Shown here one piece after another: positions 17,106-23,995 of a stretch of 64,000 bases of DNA. The stretch covers positions 1-64,000 of the forward strand of contig CAJTQP010000004.1 of the NCBI GenBank assembly GCA_910578575.1, given 5' to 3'. The notes beneath the pieces were generated by a model. That model ran no database searches. It worked only from the letters and a program-made list of their open reading frames with translations, and was not told the origin of the DNA. The DNA comes from an uncultured Oscillospiraceae bacterium (GTDB lineage: Bacteria; Bacillota; Clostridia; Oscillospirales; Oscillospiraceae). How positions within the stretch are numbered: the first letter of the stretch is position 1; each line of letters starts with the position of its first letter. Position numbers and translations under genes: made by a program.

Positions 17106-18032
17106 ATGTCCTACTCCTCTGCCTTTGCCCAGGGCCAGCGTTTCCTGCTGGAGGGGGCCTTGGGGGAGCGGCTGAAGCGGGAATACGGCCTGGCCCCGGA
17201 CCCCCAGGTGGGATTGGCCCGGCACTGCACCACCCCAGAGGGCCGGGCCGCCCTGGGGGCGCTCTGGGGCCAATACGCCGCCATCGCCCACCGCCACGGC
17301 CTCCCCTTCCTGGCCACCACCCCCACCCGCCGGGGCGACCGGGACCGGGTGCAGGAGGCGGGGCTGACGGGTGCGTTGCTCCAAGAAAACGTTCGCTTCC
17401 TCCAAAGCCTGCGCCGGGACTGGCCGGGGGTGGGCTATGTGGGCGGCATGGTGGGCTGTTATGGGGAGGCCTACACCGGCCAAGGGGCCTTGGAGGAGGA
17501 AGCCGCCCTGGACTACCACCGCTGGCAGCTGGAGCTGCTGGCAGAGGCCGGGGTGGAGTTCCTCTACGCCGCCCTGCTGCCCACCCTGCCGGAGGCCACC
17601 GGTTTAGCCAGGGCCATGGGGCCGACGGGGCTGCCCTACCTGCTCAGCTTCACCCTCCGGCGGGAGGGCTGCCTGCCCGACGGCACCCCCCTGGCCCAGG
17701 CCATCGCGGCCATCGACGCCGCCACCGCCCCCCATCCGCCCCTGGGGTACATGACCAACTGCATCCACCCCCGCTTTGTCTATGAGGCCCTCTCCGCCCC
17801 CGACAACCAGGACCCCGGCATCCGGGCTCGTTTCGTGGGCATTCAGGGCAACGCCGCGCCTCTGACCCATGAACAGCTACAGAGCGCCACAGACCTGCTG
17901 ACCTCCGACCCGGTCTCCTTTGCCAGGGATAGTGCTGCCCTGGGGGAGTTGGCACCGTTGCAGGTGTTTGGCGGTTGCTGCGGCACGGATGGGCGGCATT
18001 TGGAGCAGTTGGCGGGGATGGTGGGAGACTGA
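17106..18032 (+). CDS. homocysteine S-methyltransferase family protein
   Basis: 308 residues of the zinc-dependent homocysteine methyltransferase fold. The zinc ligands are expected in MTNCIHP and FGGCCGTDGRHL, both intact. Substrate methyl donor (S-methylmethionine, betaine or methylcobalamin partner) cannot be told; no partner domains are fused. ATG 17106 follows AAAGGAGGTG at good spacing; it lies 13 bases after the GH5 gene and is probably co-transcribed with it, though the pairing makes no obvious biochemical sense. The last ~50 codons are duplicated at 18661-18807. Confidence 0.88.
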   Translation: MSYSSAFAQGQRFLLEGALGERLKREYGLAPDPQVGLARHCTTPEGRAALGALWGQYAAIAHRHGLPFLATTPTRRGDRDRVQEAGLTGALLQENVRFLQSLRRDWPGVGYVGGMVGCYGEAYTGQGALEEEAALDYHRWQLELLAEAGVEFLYAALLPTLPEATGLARAMGPTGLPYLLSFTLRREGCLPDGTPLAQAIAAIDAATAPHPPLGYMTNCIHPRFVYEALSAPDNQDPGIRARFVGIQGNAAPLTHEQLQSATDLLTSDPVSFARDSAALGELAPLQVFGGCCGTDGRHLEQLAGMVGD

Positions 18033-18051
18033 CAGGGAACTTCTTCTCATG

Positions 18052-18092
18052 AAACAAGCGGTATCCAGAACGTCACTGGATACCGCTTGTTT
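18052..18092 (+). terminator. hairpin terminator after the methyltransferase
   Basis: A perfect 17-bp stem AAACAAGCGGTATCCAG / CTGGATACCGCTTGTTT with a 7-base loop. Related hairpins occur at 18827-18867 and 20537-20576. The T-run is short (TTGTTT). Confidence 0.75.
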
Positions 18093-18122
18093 GCGCTATG
18101 AAAAACTTGTCAAACTTCCTTG

Positions 18123-18165
18123 CATATCGGGTCGTATACGGTTACGATTATCGTAAAGAAGTGCG
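18123..18165 (+). pseudogene. remnant of the small-peptide gene found intact at 19021
   Basis: Read from 18124 the codons give H-I-G-S-Y-T-V-T-I-I-V-K-K, aligning with H-I-F-G-Y-T-V-T-I-K-I-K of the intact 27-residue ORF. The start codon, ribosome site and 3' hairpin are missing. It lies right after the first copy of the duplicated segment, as the intact gene lies after the second. The match is short, so this is tentative. Confidence 0.4.
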
Positions 18166-18173
18166 GATGCGAT

Positions 18174-18344
18174 TTATTTCCCATCCGTGCATTCGCTATC
18201 TTCCCTTGGACGCAAAAGGACTGGCTCTGGGTTTTCCTCTGACAGGTATAAATTCTCACAGTCTTGCTGGGCGGCAATCAGAATCCGAATCGCCTTTTCT
18301 GCCTCCTGGGCCATCTTGATATACATCTGTTTATAGTCCGGCAT
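18174..18344 (-). CDS. small conserved-type hypothetical protein, divergent from XRE regulator
   Basis: 56 residues: MPDYKQMYIKMAQEAEKAIRILIAAQQDCENLYL followed by a charged tail. The pattern DYK.MY...(A/S)EKAI.IL..AQ..CE.LY recurs in small clostridial proteins of unknown function, from memory. The ATG at 18344 follows GAGGTGATGGAT; the ATG at 18350 abuts the ribosome site and the one further upstream lacks a site. It is transcribed away from the XRE gene across two operator palindromes, so the two are probably co-regulated. Confidence 0.6.
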   Translation of the reverse strand: MPDYKQMYIKMAQEAEKAIRILIAAQQDCENLYLSEENPEPVLLRPREDSECTDGK

Positions 18345-18367
18345 ATCCATCACCTCATGACACATTT

Positions 18368-18409
18368 TATGCGATTATCGCATAAAAGTCAATATGCAAT
18401 AATCGCATA
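18368..18409. promoter_or_regulatory. twin 17-bp operator palindromes between divergent genes
   Basis: TATGCGATTATCGCATA (18368-18384) and TATGCAATAATCGCATA (18393-18409) are two near-identical palindromes with centres 25 bases apart, roughly 2.4 helical turns. They fill the gap between the small divergent gene and the XRE regulator. A related TACGATTATCGTA lies at 18142-18154. They are the likely binding sites of the XRE protein. Confidence 0.75.
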
Positions 18410-18436
18410 TTTTACACTAGCTCTGAGGTGAGTGCT

Positions 18437-18676
18437 ATGTATCAGCACATCAGAGACTTGCGGGAGGACGCTGACTTGAGCCAACGGCAGCTTGCCCAGC
18501 TGTTGCATATCAGCCAAGCCACGTATTCCAGATATGAGCGCGGCGTGCTGGATATCCCCAGCGAGGTCCTCATCCAGTTGGCCCAATTCTACCGAACCAG
18601 CGTAGATTATCTGTTGGACCGCACCGACGACCGGACGCCGCCCAAACAAAAGAAGGGCACGCCACGGACCTGCTAA
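18437..18676 (+). CDS. XRE-family helix-turn-helix repressor
   Basis: 79 residues, a single HTH_3 domain: IRDLREDADLSQRQLAQLLHISQATYSRYERGVLDIPSEVLIQLAQFYRTSVDYLLDRTDD. The ATG follows GAGGTGAGTGCT. The last codons (KGTPRTC) run into the duplicated methyltransferase segment, which supplies the stop codon, so the native C-terminus may have been replaced when that segment joined. Likely binds the twin palindromes upstream and represses itself and the divergent gene. Confidence 0.88.
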   Translation: MYQHIRDLREDADLSQRQLAQLLHISQATYSRYERGVLDIPSEVLIQLAQFYRTSVDYLLDRTDDRTPPKQKKGTPRTC

Positions 18677-18807
18677 CCTCCAGCCCGGTCTCCCTTGCTA
18701 GGGATAATGCTACCCTGGGGGCACTGGTGCCGTTGCAGGTATTTGGCTGCTACTGCGGCACGGACGGGCGGCATTTGGAGCAGTTGACGAGGGTGGTGGG
18801 AACCTGA
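18661..18807 (+). pseudogene. 3' fragment of a homocysteine methyltransferase paralogue
   Basis: This stretch is homologous to the last ~49 codons of the methyltransferase at 17106-18032 (17886-18032). The frame stays open to its own TGA (A-T-D-L-L-T-S-S-P-V-S-L-A-R-D then VFGCYCGTDGRHLEQL), but no start or N-terminal part exists. The zinc motif FGGCC is changed to FGCYC. Homology continues through the following hairpin to about 18900. Confidence 0.85.
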
Positions 18808-18826
18808 CAGGTAGCTTCTTCCCATG

Positions 18827-18867
18827 AAACAAGCGAGATCCAGCACGTCTCTGGATCCCGCTTGTTT
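18827..18867 (+). terminator. duplicated hairpin after the methyltransferase fragment
   Basis: Counterpart of 18052-18092: AAACAAGCGAGATCCAG pairs with CTGGATCCCGCTTGTTT with one A-C mismatch. Confidence 0.65.
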
Positions 18868-18894
18868 GCCGTATGAAAAACTTGTCAAAATCCC

Positions 18895-18924
18895 TTGCCA
18901 CTTTGGACTTGGCTGTTGTATAAT
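18895..18924 (+). promoter_or_regulatory. sense promoter of the candidate type I toxin mRNA
   Basis: TTGCCA (18895-18900), 18-base spacer and a perfect TATAAT (18919-18924). It starts exactly where the duplicated methyltransferase segment ends. The predicted mRNA has a leader of ~90 bases before the 27-residue ORF. Confidence 0.7.
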
Positions 18925-18997
18925 AAAGCCACCAAGCCCGTTCGTAGGAGTTTGGACAGAAGAGGCGCTGCCATAAACGGTGGGCGGTACAGCCAAT

Positions 18998-19013
18998 CCT
19001 CCGAAAGGAGGTG
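18998..19013 (+). promoter_or_regulatory. ribosome site sequestered in a GAAA-tetraloop hairpin
   Basis: CCTCC (18998-19002), GAAA loop, GGAGG (19007-19011): the near-perfect AAAGGAGGTGA ribosome site of the small ORF is itself the 3' arm of a hairpin closed by a GNRA tetraloop. This should block ribosome loading on the full-length mRNA. Confidence 0.7.
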
Positions 19014-19020
19014 AGGCAAG

Positions 19021-19104
19021 ATGCCAATAACGCTTACGTTACATATCTTCGGATATACCGTGACGATTAAGATAAAAGGCAGAAACCGCCACCCTGGCCG
19101 GTGA
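19021..19104 (+). CDS. 27-residue basic-hydrophobic peptide, candidate type I toxin
   Basis: The ORF reads MPITLTLHIFGYTVTIKIKG then RNRHPGR: an alternating hydrophobic stretch of 16 residues followed by a strongly basic tail. It has a strong ribosome site and its own promoter. The antisense strand carries a consensus promoter downstream (19174-19201) whose RNA would overlap the 3' end of the ORF, and the leader and distal 3' region can pair over 11 bases (18984-18994 with 19139-19149). Short peptide, occluded ribosome site, 5'-3' pairing and convergent antisense RNA together are the hallmarks of type I toxin mRNAs. I do not recognise a named family. Confidence 0.55.
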   Translation: MPITLTLHIFGYTVTIKIKGRNRHPGR

Positions 19105-19166
19105 CGGTTTCATTGCAATGAAACACTAAACTAGTTGGGGCTGTACCGCAACCGGTGGCGCCCTTC
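19070..19166 (-). ncRNA. candidate antisense antitoxin RNA
   Basis: From the minus-strand promoter at 19174-19201 a transcript would start near 19166 and run to the hairpin 19082-19111, which on this strand is followed by TGCCTTTTATCTT, a plausible terminator. Predicted length is about 95 nt; it overlaps the last ~35 bases of the small ORF and its 3' untranslated region. Prediction from sequence only. Confidence 0.5.
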
Positions 19167-19173
19167 TGTATCT

Positions 19174-19201
19174 ATTATACCGCACTGTCCACATTTGTCA
19201 A
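19174..19201 (-). promoter_or_regulatory. consensus antisense promoter
   Basis: On the minus strand TTGACA (19196-19201) and TATAAT (19174-19179) are both perfect and 16 bases apart. It points toward the 27-residue ORF and away from the SLH gene, and there is no coding sequence for it to serve other than an antisense RNA. Confidence 0.75.
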
Positions 19202-19265
19202 GCAGGTAGTGCGGGAATCCTTGGCCCTATCAAGAAACCCTCAAATATTTTTAGGAGGAACCAAC

Positions 19266-20498
19266 ATGAAACGGATGAAAAGAATCCTAGCGACCACCTT
19301 CGCCCTGGCACTCACCCTCTCCCTGGCCGTCCCTGTGGCGTTTGCAGCCGATGATCATTTCGTAGATGTGAACGTAAAAGACACAGATTCCCTTTTGCTC
19401 AACGATCCCAGTTTCCAACTTCGGGATTGGGATTGGGCAGCCGAAGAAGACTCGATGGCAAAGCTACCGGCAGAAACCTTCACCCCCGATTATACCTACA
19501 AGCTGCCCATCGGCGCAAGCCTCAACATTACATTGGATCGTCTCGATAGTCTCTTTCTTTCCGCCTGGTCGGATCCAGATGGCGATGGGGTCTACGATGC
19601 TCGGATCACGGAAAATGAATATCTTGTAGACTTGGACACAGACCAGGCAACCCTCCTGCCCGCCTCCTATCCTGGCCCTGTGACCCCAACCCTTACCACT
19701 TCCTATATGGGCGAGTGGCCGATATATGGAAACAATAACATTAGCTTTACCTATCTTGGTGGGCAGGAGCTAGAAAACGTCAGATTGTCCGCTGCCTATC
19801 TCAGCAAAACCTTTGGCACCAACACACTCATTGAACTCCAATATATCCCCGATGATTCCACCGACTACGTTTACTACTACCTTCTCCTCACCGGCGAAAA
19901 AATCGACCCCACCCTTCTGGAAGGCAACAACCTGTCCCTCTCCAACAGCGGTGCGGCAGTGAGCGGCTGGGCCGTAGACACCATCAACTCCGCCGAAACT
20001 GCCAAGCTGGTCCCCGACTCCCTCTTCGGCGCAGACCTCACCCAAAACGCCACCCGCAGCGACTTCGCCGGGGCCTCCGTGAAGCTCTATGAGGCCATGT
20101 CCGGCCAGAGCGCCCCGGATGTATCCAAGGTGGACCCCTTTGAGGACGCCAGCGACATCGTGGTCCGCCAGGCCTACGCCCTAGGCTTCATCAACGGCGT
20201 GGGTGAGGGCAAGTTCGCCCCCAACGACCCCCTGACCCGTGAGCAGGCGGCGGTGATCCTGGCCCGCGTCTATGAGAAGATCCACGGCAGCCTCCCCGCC
20301 GGCGGCAACACCAACTTTGCCGACAATGCTGCGATCTCCAGCTGGTCCCAAAACGCTGTGGCCTTCATGTCCGGCAAGGGCATTGTGGGCGGAGTCGGCG
20401 GCAACCGCTTCGACCCCCAGGGGAACACCACCGGCGAGCAGGCCCTGGCCATCGCCCTGCGGATGTTCCAGTACTTTGAAAAATATCCCCAGGCCTGA
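19266..20498 (+). CDS. SLH domain surface protein with unknown N-terminal domain
   Basis: 410 residues. A classic signal peptide MKRMKRILATTFALALTLSLAVPVAFAA-D is followed by a ~260-residue domain of unknown family rich in Asp, Tyr and Thr, including an EF-hand-like SDPDGDGVYDARI. SLH modules occupy about residues 285-405 (VDPFEDASDIVVRQAYALGFINGVGEGKFAPNDPLTREQAAVILARVYE, NFADNAAISSWSQNAVAFMSGKGIVGGVGGNRFDPQGNTTGEQALAIALRMFQ). The ATG at 19266 follows TAGGAGGA; the frame is open upstream but no other start has a ribosome site. Confidence 0.92.
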   Translation: MKRMKRILATTFALALTLSLAVPVAFAADDHFVDVNVKDTDSLLLNDPSFQLRDWDWAAEEDSMAKLPAETFTPDYTYKLPIGASLNITLDRLDSLFLSAWSDPDGDGVYDARITENEYLVDLDTDQATLLPASYPGPVTPTLTTSYMGEWPIYGNNNISFTYLGGQELENVRLSAAYLSKTFGTNTLIELQYIPDDSTDYVYYYLLLTGEKIDPTLLEGNNLSLSNSGAAVSGWAVDTINSAETAKLVPDSLFGADLTQNATRSDFAGASVKLYEAMSGQSAPDVSKVDPFEDASDIVVRQAYALGFINGVGEGKFAPNDPLTREQAAVILARVYEKIHGSLPAGGNTNFADNAAISSWSQNAVAFMSGKGIVGGVGGNRFDPQGNTTGEQALAIALRMFQYFEKYPQA

Positions 20499-20536
20499 GC
20501 AACGGCCTTTGTTCCTCTGATCCCCACGAAATACCA

Positions 20537-20576
20537 CAAAAAGCGGTATCCAGAACGCCTCTGGATACCGCTTTTC
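20537..20576 (+). terminator. terminator of the SLH gene
   Basis: A perfect stem AAAAGCGGTATCCAG / CTGGATACCGCTTTT, loop AACGCCT. Same stem sequence family as 18052-18092. Confidence 0.85.
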
Positions 20577-20787
20577 AGGGCGTCAAAAAAGGCTTTGCCT
20601 TTTTTTGACGCAGGGGATACGGTCTGACTGCGCGCAGGGTTTGTCCGCCTTGGGCGAACAAGCCCCACACTTGCAGACCGAGAAGTGTTTTCTCCGGCGT
20701 ACACGCCGCCGGAGAAAACGGATTGGATTGCTTTCGTGCCTGCGGGCACGAACTCTGCGAGGCTTTTTTGACAGGCTGTTGTTTCTG
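20577..20787. repeat. hairpin-rich intergenic repeat region, includes 42-bp repeat copy 2
   Basis: Three hairpins are stacked here: CGTCAAAAAAGGC / GCCTTTTTTTGACG, GGGTTTGTCCGCC / GGGCGAACAAGCCC and GTTTTCTCCGGCG / CGCCGGAGAAAAC. Positions 20737-20778 repeat the 42-base sequence at 15075-15116. No gene is supported. Confidence 0.7.
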
Positions 20788-21357
20788 TTAAAATAGGTCG
20801 TCAAAAATATCCGCCAGGGAGATTGTCAAGTCGTCGTACAGGTGGCAGGTGAACTTGCTCACCACCGCCGCCCGGTCCTCCTCCAGCATATCCGCCAACT
20901 CCTCTTGGGTGTAGAAGGAGTATACATTGTCTATATCATACCGGCCCTCTTGCAAAAGGTAGACCTCAACGGTTTTCCCCACGGGGTCCACCAGCCAATA
21001 CTCCGCCACGCCGCTGGCCTCGTAGCCCCGTTTCTTCTTCCCCTTGTCATTCATGGCCGTGCTGGGGGACAAAACCTCCACCACCAAGTCCGGTGGGCCG
21101 AATATCCCCTGGGGCTTGATCTTATCCCGGTCGCAGACCACCATGAAGTCAGGGACATAGTGCTCCGTGGGGCTGAGAAAGACATTCTCCCCATCCGCGA
21201 AGGGAACACATTGTTTGCCCTTCAAATAGTGCTTGAAGATATAGGCGATGTTCAGCATCACCTGGTTGTGCCTGGTGGAGGCGGGGGACATGGCGACCAA
21301 TTTCCCCCCGATAAGCTCCTCCCGCCATGCAGATTCGTATGCCAAGTTCCCCGTCAT
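20788..21357 (-). CDS. Uma2 family protein (DUF820, restriction-endonuclease-like fold)
   Basis: 189 residues of the Uma2/DUF820 family: ELIGGKLVAMSPASTRHNQVMLNI, YVPDFMVVCD and GPPDLVVEVLSPSTAMNDKGKKKRGYEASGVAEYWLVDP. The last two segments carry the conserved Asp, Glu-Val-Leu-Ser-Pro-Ser and Lys of the PD-(D/E)XK-like core. The cellular role is not established for most members. It stands alone between repeats and the dehydrogenase operon. Confidence 0.88.
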   Translation of the reverse strand: MTGNLAYESAWREELIGGKLVAMSPASTRHNQVMLNIAYIFKHYLKGKQCVPFADGENVFLSPTEHYVPDFMVVCDRDKIKPQGIFGPPDLVVEVLSPSTAMNDKGKKKRGYEASGVAEYWLVDPVGKTVEVYLLQEGRYDIDNVYSFYTQEELADMLEEDRAAVVSKFTCHLYDDLTISLADIFDDLF

Positions 21358-21398
21358 AAAGGCTCCTTTCCCCTAACGTCTCCCCTTAGTGTATCCCC

Positions 21399-22805
21399 TC
21401 AGCGCAGGAACATCCGGATCAAGCGCTCGTTGATCTTTTTGGTATAGGGCTGATAGCGCATGGGCAGGTCCAGCCAGGTGGCCTTGTCCACGATGGCCCG
21501 GTGGTGGGAGAAGGTGTCGAAGCTGCGCTTGCCGTGGTAGCTCCCCATGCCGCTGTAGCCCACGCCCCCGAAACCCATGTGGTGGGTGGCCAGGTGGATG
21601 ATGGTGTCGTTGATGCAGCCGCCGCCAAAGGAGCAGCGGTTCAATACCCGCTGTTTGGTTTTCTTGCAGCGGGTGAAGAGGTACAGGGCCAGGGGCTTCT
21701 CCCGCTGGTTGATAAAGTGGATGGCCTGGCCCAGCTGGTCGTAGGGGATGATGGGCAGGATGGGGCCGAAAATCTCCTCTCCCATGGGCTTGGACTTCCC
21801 CTCCAGGGTATCCGCCACCAGGGTGGGGGCGATCCAGCCGGAATCGTGGTCCGGGTCCTCCCGGTGGCCGCCGCCGTAGAGGATGGTCTCCCCCTCCAGC
21901 AGGCCCTGGAGGCGGTTGAAGTGCTTGCGGTTGATGATGCGCACAAAGTCCGGGTTTTGCAGGGGGGCCTCCCCCAGCATCTTCTGGAACTGCTTTTTTA
22001 GCTCCTCCACCAGCTGGTCCTTCACTGCCCGGTCCACCAGGCAGTAGTCCGGGGCCACGCAGGTCTGGCCTGCGTTCAAAAGCTTGCCAAAGGCCAGCCG
22101 CCGGGCGGTGAGGGGGATGTTGGCGGTTTTGTCCACAATCACCGGGCTCTTGCCCCCCAGCTCCAAAGTCACGGGGGTCAGGTTCTTCGCGGCCTTCTCC
22201 ATGACGAACTTGCCCACATCCACGCTGCCGGTGAAGAAGATGTAGTCAAAGCGCTGGTCCAGCAGGGCGGCGTTCTGCTCCCGGCCCCCCTCGATCACCG
22301 TCACCCACTCCGGGGGGAACACCGCCTGGATCAGCTCCGCCAGGGCCCGGCTGGTGTTGGGGGCGTAGGCGCTGGGTTTCAGCACCACGCAGTTCCCCGC
22401 CGCCACCGCCCCAAAGAGGGGGTCCAGGCTCAGGAGGTAGGGGTAGTTCCAGGGGGACATGATGAGCACCACCCCGTAGGGCTCCGCCAACTCATAGCTC
22501 TTGGACACATACTGGGGCAGGGGGGTGGGCCGGCGCTGAGGCCGGGCCCACTGGGGGGTCATCTTCATCAGATACCCCAGCTCGTCCAGGTTCAGCCCCA
22601 GTTCGCACATATAGCCCTCAAAGTGGGACTTGTGCAGGTCCGCCTGTAAGGCGTTCAACAGCTGCTGCTCCCTGGCCTGGATCTCCGCCTTCAAGCGCGC
22701 CAGGGCCTTCAGCCGCTGGGCCACCGGCCGGGTGGCCCCAGTGTTGAAAAAGTCCCGCTGTTTTTGTACCGTCTTCTCTATGTATTTCACATGCTCCGCA
22801 CTCAT
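21399..22805 (-). CDS. aldehyde dehydrogenase, class 3-like
   Basis: 468 residues. Catalytic Cys249 lies in NAGQTCVAPDYCL and the general base Glu215 in TLELGGKSP; the C-terminal region QPYTKKINERLIR fits class 3 (YwdH/AlkH-like) enzymes that oxidise medium- or long-chain aldehydes with NAD(P)+. The ATG at 22805 overlaps the alcohol dehydrogenase stop by ATGA; an ATG two codons upstream is too close to GGAGGAGG. Last gene of a three-gene operon. Confidence 0.93.
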   Translation of the reverse strand: MSAEHVKYIEKTVQKQRDFFNTGATRPVAQRLKALARLKAEIQAREQQLLNALQADLHKSHFEGYMCELGLNLDELGYLMKMTPQWARPQRRPTPLPQYVSKSYELAEPYGVVLIMSPWNYPYLLSLDPLFGAVAAGNCVVLKPSAYAPNTSRALAELIQAVFPPEWVTVIEGGREQNAALLDQRFDYIFFTGSVDVGKFVMEKAAKNLTPVTLELGGKSPVIVDKTANIPLTARRLAFGKLLNAGQTCVAPDYCLVDRAVKDQLVEELKKQFQKMLGEAPLQNPDFVRIINRKHFNRLQGLLEGETILYGGGHREDPDHDSGWIAPTLVADTLEGKSKPMGEEIFGPILPIIPYDQLGQAIHFINQREKPLALYLFTRCKKTKQRVLNRCSFGGGCINDTIIHLATHHMGFGGVGYSGMGSYHGKRSFDTFSHHRAIVDKATWLDLPMRYQPYTKKINERLIRMFLR

Positions 22806-23989
22806 GCCCATACCTCCTCCAGGATGCCGATGATGTCCTCCAGGTCTGCCTCCACGGGGTTGACGATGATGGCCCCGTCGTTGAGGGCGGTAGACGCCAC
22901 CTCTGTGAAGTCCCCCTTGGAGACCTTCCCGGTGGCCTCCAGGGTGGTGGGCAGGCCGGTGAGGTCCGAGAGCTGCTTTCGCAGCTCCACCAGGAGCTGG
23001 ATGGCCCGTTCCCCCCGCAGCTCCGCCGGGGTGCTGGCGTAGAGCTCCGCTCCCCCCAGGGGCAGCAGCAGCTCCCCGTAGCGCTGGGCACAGGCACTTA
23101 AATTATACTTCATCACCGCTGGGAGCAGAATGGTCATGGCGTCCCCGTGGGCCACGTGGCACACACCCCCCAGGGCGTGGCCGATGGCGTGGACCAGGCC
23201 CACCATGGAGTTGGAAAAGGCCGCCCCCGCCAGGAGGCTGCCGTTGGCCATGGCCATGCGGGCCTTCTTATCCCGGCCGTTGCGCACGGCGGTGGGGAGA
23301 TTTTGCACGATCTGCTCCATGGCCTTCTCCGCAAAGGCGTCGCTCACCGGGTTGCGCTGGAGGCAGGTGGCGGCCTCAATGGCGTGGACCAGGGCGTCGA
23401 AGCCGGTGGAGGCAGTGATGCGAGGGGGCAGGGTCTCGGTCATCCGGGGGTCCAGCACCGCCACGTCGGGGAGGAGGTGGTAGCTCAAAAACTCCAGCTT
23501 CACCTTCTCCGCCGGGTTGGCCACCACCGCCACAATGGTGGCTTCACTGCCGGTGCCGGCGGTGGTGGGGACGGCCACGAAGGGCACGTGGGCCCCACGG
23601 GGCAGCACCTCGCAGCCGCTCTGGGACAGCAGGTCCTCCCCCGCCTGGGCCAGGACCATGCCCACCCCTTTGGCGGTGTCGATGACGGAGCCGCCGCCTA
23701 CAGCGATGAGGCTATCGCAGCCCGCCGCCCGGTAGCGCCCGGCGATGTCGTTGACCACGCCGATGGAGGAGTCCGGGGGGATGCGGCAAAAGACCTCCGC
23801 CGGGGTCATCCCCCCCTGGGCCAGGGCCGCCAGGACGGTTTTCACCGTTCCCGCCCGCTCTAAGCCCTCGTCGCTGAGAAAGAGGGGCCGCTGGGCCCCC
23901 AGGCCCTCCAGCTCATGGGGGATATGCTCCAGGGCCTCGTCCCCGGAGAGGATCTTGGAGGGCAGTTGAAATTCATAATAGGCGCTCAT
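22802..23989 (-). CDS. iron-containing alcohol dehydrogenase
   Basis: 395 residues of group III Fe-dependent alcohol dehydrogenase: GGGSVIDTAKGVG binds the cofactor, DPRMTETLPPRITASTGFDALVHAIEA carries metal ligands, and VHAIGHALGGVCHVAHGDAMTILLP supplies the remaining histidines. It interconverts an alcohol and an aldehyde that the adjacent aldehyde dehydrogenase could oxidise or generate. The gene starts six bases after the SCP2-like gene. Confidence 0.93.
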   Translation of the reverse strand: MSAYYEFQLPSKILSGDEALEHIPHELEGLGAQRPLFLSDEGLERAGTVKTVLAALAQGGMTPAEVFCRIPPDSSIGVVNDIAGRYRAAGCDSLIAVGGGSVIDTAKGVGMVLAQAGEDLLSQSGCEVLPRGAHVPFVAVPTTAGTGSEATIVAVVANPAEKVKLEFLSYHLLPDVAVLDPRMTETLPPRITASTGFDALVHAIEAATCLQRNPVSDAFAEKAMEQIVQNLPTAVRNGRDKKARMAMANGSLLAGAAFSNSMVGLVHAIGHALGGVCHVAHGDAMTILLPAVMKYNLSACAQRYGELLLPLGGAELYASTPAELRGERAIQLLVELRKQLSDLTGLPTTLEATGKVSKGDFTEVASTALNDGAIIVNPVEADLEDIIGILEEVWA

Positions 23990-23995
23990 ATCGGT

